This document shows positions 29,729 through 32,582 of a stretch of DNA of 32,582 nucleotides, one piece after another. This stretch comes from Collimonas fungivorans (lineage in GTDB: Bacteria > Pseudomonadota > Gammaproteobacteria > Burkholderiales > Burkholderiaceae_D): assembly GCF_028292705.1 (NCBI RefSeq), contig NZ_JAQGLV010000360.1, positions 1 through 32,582 on the forward strand, in the 5' to 3' direction. Position 1 is the stretch's first letter. The number at the start of each line of letters is the position of its first letter. The notes under the pieces were generated by a model that worked only from the letters and a program-made list of their open reading frames with translations, was not told the origin of the DNA and ran no database searches. Position numbers and translations under genes: made by a program.

Positions 29729-30325
29729 ATGGAAGAATTGAATCACTCGCTGTTTCTGCTGATTAACGCCAGCACCCATCCCTCCCCGTTCCTGCTGCAT
29801 GCCGCCTTGGCCTGCGCGGAATGGCTGATTTTCCTGATCCCGGCCGGACTGCTGCTGGGCTGGCTGCGCGGCGGCGAACAGACCCGCAAGCTGATGCTGG
29901 AGGCTGCCGTCTGCGGCATCGTCGCTTTGTCGGCCAGCATGCTGATCGGCACGCTGTGGCCGCATCCGCGCCCGTTCATGATCGGCCTTGGCACGAATTT
30001 CCTTGAGCATGCCGCCGATTCCTCGTTCCCCAGCGACCATCTGACCTTGCAATGGTCGGCAGCTTTCAGTTTCCTGCTGCATCGCCGGCTGCGCAAGTTC
30101 GGCCTGGCCTTGAGCCTGCTCGGCCTGCCCATGGCGTGGGCCCGGATTTACCTCGGCGTCCACTTCCCGCTGGACATGCTGGGCGCGGTCTTGGTCGCCG
30201 CGCTCAGCGCAGGGCTCTGCTTTGGCTGCGCAAAATGGTTCATCGGGCCGCTGTTCGCGGCGCTCTCGCTCATCCACAGGCGCCTGTTCGCGCCGTGGAT
30301 CCGGCGCGGCTGGATATTGAAATAA
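29729..30325 (+). CDS. PAP2-family membrane phosphatase (undecaprenyl-diphosphatase/BcrC-like)
   Basis: This 198-aa integral membrane phosphatase starts at ATG 29729 after AAAGGG; the track's 29714 is a TTG. Visible PAP2 motifs are PHPRPFM (the end of motif 1, about 75-81), SFPSDHLT (motif 2) and ARIYLGVHFPLDMLGA (motif 3 with the catalytic His). The lysine often found seven positions before the RP of motif 1 is not present, which I believe is common in BcrC/YbjG relatives. About five membrane helices are present. Likely substrates are undecaprenyl pyrophosphate or another lipid phosphate at the periplasmic face. The two-component system that follows 57 bp later suggests an envelope-stress or lipid A/peptidoglycan link. 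Confidence 0.87.
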   Translation: MEELNHSLFLLINASTHPSPFLLHAALACAEWLIFLIPAGLLLGWLRGGEQTRKLMLEAAVCGIVALSASMLIGTLWPHPRPFMIGLGTNFLEHAADSSFPSDHLTLQWSAAFSFLLHRRLRKFGLALSLLGLPMAWARIYLGVHFPLDMLGAVLVAALSAGLCFGCAKWFIGPLFAALSLIHRRLFAPWIRRGWILK

Positions 30326-30382
30326 GCCGGGTGCAAGGTAGAATCAGCGAGAGAAGCAATCCGGCGCATGGAGAGGAACGCA

Positions 30383-31045
30383 ATGAGGGTACTGCTGGTA
30401 GAGGACGACCGCATGATCGGCGACGCCGTCCAGATGGCATTGCGCGACGCCAGCCACGCCGTCGACTGGGTGCATGACGGCGCTGCAGCCTTGAGCGCGG
30501 CAGCCAGCCAAAGCTACGACGTGATGCTGCTTGACCTCGGCCTGCCGCGCCAGGACGGCTTCGCTGTGCTGCGCCAGTTGCGGCAGCAAGGCAGCGCCCT
30601 GCCCTTGCTGATCGTGACGGCGCGCGATGCCGTCGAAGACCGCATCGGCGGCCTCGACCTCGGCGCCGACGATTACCTGGTCAAGCCGTTCGAGATGGGC
30701 GAACTGCTGGCGCGCATGCGCGCCGTGGTCAGGCGCAAGGCCGGCAACGCCAATCCGGTGATGAGCAATGGCTCCCTGTTCCTCGATCCCAGCACGCGCG
30801 AAGTAACCGCGGACGGCATCGCAACCCGCTTGTCGGCCCGCGAATTTTCCCTGCTCCATGCACTGCTGCTGAGGCCGGGAGCGATCTTGTCGCGCCAGGA
30901 ACTGGAAGACCGCATCTATGGCTGGAACGAAGAAGTCGAAAGCAATGCGGTGGAATTCCTGATTCATTCGATCCGTAAAAAGCTGGGCGCGGCGTCAATC
31001 AAAAATGTCAGGGGACTGGGATGGATGGTTTCCAAGCAAGATTAG
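30383..31045 (+). CDS. OmpR-family response regulator, QseB/PmrA-like
   Basis: The protein has 220 aa from ATG 30383 (MRVLLVEDDRMIGDAVQMAL) with AGAGGA 6 nt upstream; the track's 30368 start is less likely. The receiver shows the acidic DD pair, Asp51 (VMLLDLGLPRQDG), ILIVTARD-type switch sequence (LLIVTARD) and Lys101 (YLVKPF). The DNA-binding winged helix runs from LSAREFSLLHALLLRPGAIL to FLIHSIRKKLG and RGLGWMVS. EDDRMIGDA and the lengths of both domains fit the QseB/PmrA/BasR branch. It overlaps its kinase by 25 bp. Confidence 0.92.
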   Translation: MRVLLVEDDRMIGDAVQMALRDASHAVDWVHDGAAALSAAASQSYDVMLLDLGLPRQDGFAVLRQLRQQGSALPLLIVTARDAVEDRIGGLDLGADDYLVKPFEMGELLARMRAVVRRKAGNANPVMSNGSLFLDPSTREVTADGIATRLSAREFSLLHALLLRPGAILSRQELEDRIYGWNEEVESNAVEFLIHSIRKKLGAASIKNVRGLGWMVSKQD

Positions 31046-32361
31046 GCCGTTCGCTGCAGTTCCGGCTATCGCTGTGGCTATCCCTGGTGATTCTCGCGAT
31101 GGCGGTTCCGGCCGGCGTGTTTTCCTTTTATTCGGCTTTCCATGAAGCCAACGACCTGCAGGACGACCAGCTGCGCCAGGTAGCCGCGCTGGTGCTTAGC
31201 CGCGACCTGCCGCCGGCCACGCCGGACCGCCATGCGATCGGAAAAATGAAGGACGAGGAATCGAAGGTCATCGTCCAGGTCCTGGCTGCGGCCGCGCCGG
31301 CCAAGGGCGATGACGACGCGCTGCGGCTGCCCGCCGATCTGCCCGACGGCATACAGACATTCAAGGCGAGCCGTGTGCATTGGCGTCTGTTCGTACAGAC
31401 GACTCCTTCCGGCCAGCGCCTGGCGGTAGGCCAGCAGACTGCGGTGCGCGACGAAATCGCGCGCGACAGCGGCCTGCGCACCATGATGCCGTTCATGGTG
31501 CTGATCCCGGTATTGATAGCGCTGGTCAGTTTCCTGGTGCGCCGCATGCTGCGGCCGATCGCCAGGCTGTCGCAGGAAGTCGACCGGCGCGACGACCAGG
31601 ACATGCGACCGCTGGCGGAACAGCAGGTGGCGGATGAAATCCGGCCGCTGATCGGCTCCATCAACCGCCTGCTGCGGCGGGTCGCCGATAACATGGACAC
31701 CCAGCGCCGCTTCCTGGCCGATGCCGCACATGAGTTGCGCTCGCCGCTGACGGCATTGTCGCTGCAGGCGGAAAATCTCGCCGCCACCGACCTTTCGCCG
31801 GCATCGAAAGCACGCCTGCTGCCGTTGCGGCAAGGCTTGAATCGCAGCAAAGCCTTGCTGGAGCAGCTGCTGACGCTGGCCCGCTCGCAAAATACCGGTG
31901 CACCCCAGCTCACCCAGGTTTCCTTGCAAGCCGTGCTGCGGCGGGTGATGGAGGACAGCCTGCCGCTGGCGCAAGCCAGGCAGATCGACATCGGCATCGA
32001 AGCCGATACCGAGATCACGCTGGCGGCGCAGGAAGTCGATATCGTCGCCCTGGTGCGCAACCTGATCGACAACGCCATCCGCTATACCCCGCAGGGCGGC
32101 AATGTGGAGCTGCGCGCACGCCTGCAGCCCGGCCTGGTGTCGATCGAGGTGGAAGACAGCGGCCCGGGGATCGAACCAGCCGAGCGCGAACGGGTATTCG
32201 ATCCTTTTTACCGAGTGCTGGGCAGCGACCAGGACGGCTCGGGCCTGGGTCTTTCGATCGTCAAGTCGATCGTGGTCCGGCTGCACGGCAAGATTGAACT
32301 GCAACATGCGCGCAGCGCCGCACCCCACGGATTAAAGGTCATTGTCCAGATCCCGGTCTGA
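31021..32361 (+). CDS. Sensor histidine kinase, QseC/PmrB-like
   Basis: This 446-aa kinase has an N-terminal helix (about 13-38), a periplasmic domain (about 40-150, with a charged KDEESKVIVQVLA segment) and a second helix (about 154-173). A HAMP-like linker follows (RRMLRPIARLSQEVDRRDDQ). The phosphoacceptor His237 is in ADAAHELRSPL. The catalytic domain carries NLIDNAIRYTPQGG, VEDSGPGIEP, FDPFYRV and GSGLGLSIVKSIV. The start at ATG 31021 lies inside the regulator's last codons; ATG 31025 is out of frame. The sensor domain is QseC-like, but the signal cannot be read. The gene closes the PAP2-regulator-kinase set. Confidence 0.92.
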   Translation: MDGFQARLGRSLQFRLSLWLSLVILAMAVPAGVFSFYSAFHEANDLQDDQLRQVAALVLSRDLPPATPDRHAIGKMKDEESKVIVQVLAAAAPAKGDDDALRLPADLPDGIQTFKASRVHWRLFVQTTPSGQRLAVGQQTAVRDEIARDSGLRTMMPFMVLIPVLIALVSFLVRRMLRPIARLSQEVDRRDDQDMRPLAEQQVADEIRPLIGSINRLLRRVADNMDTQRRFLADAAHELRSPLTALSLQAENLAATDLSPASKARLLPLRQGLNRSKALLEQLLTLARSQNTGAPQLTQVSLQAVLRRVMEDSLPLAQARQIDIGIEADTEITLAAQEVDIVALVRNLIDNAIRYTPQGGNVELRARLQPGLVSIEVEDSGPGIEPAERERVFDPFYRVLGSDQDGSGLGLSIVKSIVVRLHGKIELQHARSAAPHGLKVIVQIPV

Positions 32362-32373
32362 TGCCGGCAATGC

Positions 32374-32582
32374 TCAGATCACGCCCTGCCGGCGCAGCTG
32401 CTCAATCTGCTCCGCGCTCCTGCCGATAGCGGCCAGCACCTCCGCCGTGTGCTGCCCCAGTTCCGGCCCCACCCAGTTGGTCTGGCCCGGCGTCGCCGAC
32501 AGTTTCGGCACGATGCCCGGCAAGTCTATCGGCTGGCCGTCCGGCAGCACATGCTGCTGGATCATGTCGCGCGCGCGGAAAT
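32374..32582 (-). CDS. CaiB/BaiF CoA-transferase family protein, C-terminal part (5' end outside window)
   Basis: Only the last 68 codons are visible and the frame is open to the window edge. The peptide begins FRARDMIQQHVLPDGQPIDL and continues GIVPKLSATPGQTNWVGPEL, which is the usual tail of class III CoA-transferases (the FRARDM and PxxPxxxPG-like section followed by a final helical EILxxxG segment). The catalytic aspartate would be in the missing part, so the substrate and activity cannot be judged. It is convergent with the sensor kinase gene, 12 bp apart, with no visible terminator. It belongs to the same superfamily as the racemase-like gene at 13347-14492. Confidence 0.8.
   Translation of the reverse strand, partial: FRARDMIQQHVLPDGQPIDLPGIVPKLSATPGQTNWVGPELGQHTAEVLAAIGRSAEQIEQLRRQGVI

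Noticed and set aside
31078-32328. 416-aa minus-strand ORF opposite the QseC-like kinase
   Set aside because: It is a high-GC shadow frame rich in Arg, Gln and His; the kinase frame is certain.
1-32582. tRNA, rRNA, CRISPR, insertion sequence, prophage or plasmid genes
   Set aside because: I looked for cloverleaf-like, spaced-repeat, transposase and integrase signals and saw none I could support.

Overview
The window is GC-rich, densely packed bacterial DNA. It looks like a betaproteobacterium of the order Burkholderiales, most likely Oxalobacteraceae and Collimonas-like. That placement is inferred from the style of the xseA, sodB, ugp and porin proteins, not from a database search. I see no tRNA, rRNA, CRISPR array, insertion sequence, phage gene or plasmid gene.

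Layout. (1) 1-1969, minus strand: an exbB-exbD-lpxK operon (proton channel plus lipid A kinase); lpxK runs off the left edge and is missing from the ORF track. (2) 1970-4773: a family of four gapless DNA repeats with DnaA-box-like words. A divergent LysR regulator / Tat-exported esterase pair sits between repeat copies A and B. (3) 4774-6894: xseA and sodB, with a perfect CRP-type palindrome between them. (4) 6995-16682: a TetR-controlled acyl-CoA catabolic block. It has a plus-strand arm (thiolase, FadB-type bifunctional enzyme) and a convergent minus-strand arm (acyl-CoA dehydrogenase, MFE-2-type short-chain dehydrogenase, AMACR-type racemase, AMP-forming acyl-CoA ligase, SCP2 protein). (5) 17050-21309: a complete ugpBAEC importer for sn-glycerol-3-phosphate. 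(6) 21353-25933: a periplasmic penicillin-acylase-family hydrolase, a 77-aa orphan, a di-iron ferritin-like protein and a TIM-barrel amidohydrolase. (7) 26144-29534: a TctD/TctE-like two-component system and a trimeric porin. (8) 29729-32361: a PAP2 phosphatase followed by a QseB/QseC- or PmrA/PmrB-like two-component system. The 3' end of a CaiB-type CoA-transferase gene closes the window.

The most interesting block is region 4. Its set (ligase, alpha-methylacyl-CoA racemase, acyl-CoA dehydrogenase, a close homologue of the dehydrogenase domain of peroxisomal MFE-2, a free-standing SCP2 protein, thiolase) is a bacterial parallel of the peroxisomal pathway for branched-chain and sterol side chains, with the MFE-2 parts split into separate genes. 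I see four copies of a palindrome GTAAT-N4-ATTAC (one imperfect). One lies about 25-40 bp upstream of each of the tetR, thiolase and acyl-CoA-dehydrogenase-arm starts, and one lies on the ugp side. I propose it as the TetR operator. Beside the ugp importer, the block suggests a phospholipid- and fatty-acid-scavenging locus; that reading is inference.

Other second-look items are the A-D repeats and the cassette between A and B, a BenM/CatM-like ATAC-N7-GTAT box in the LysR/esterase gap, a Pho-box-like element before ugpB, structured untranslated or intercistronic RNAs (thiolase-fadB, ugpB-ugpA, porin leader), a possible 22-aa leader peptide coupled to the acyl-CoA dehydrogenase start, and 12-13-bp tandem duplications around the start codons of three unrelated genes.
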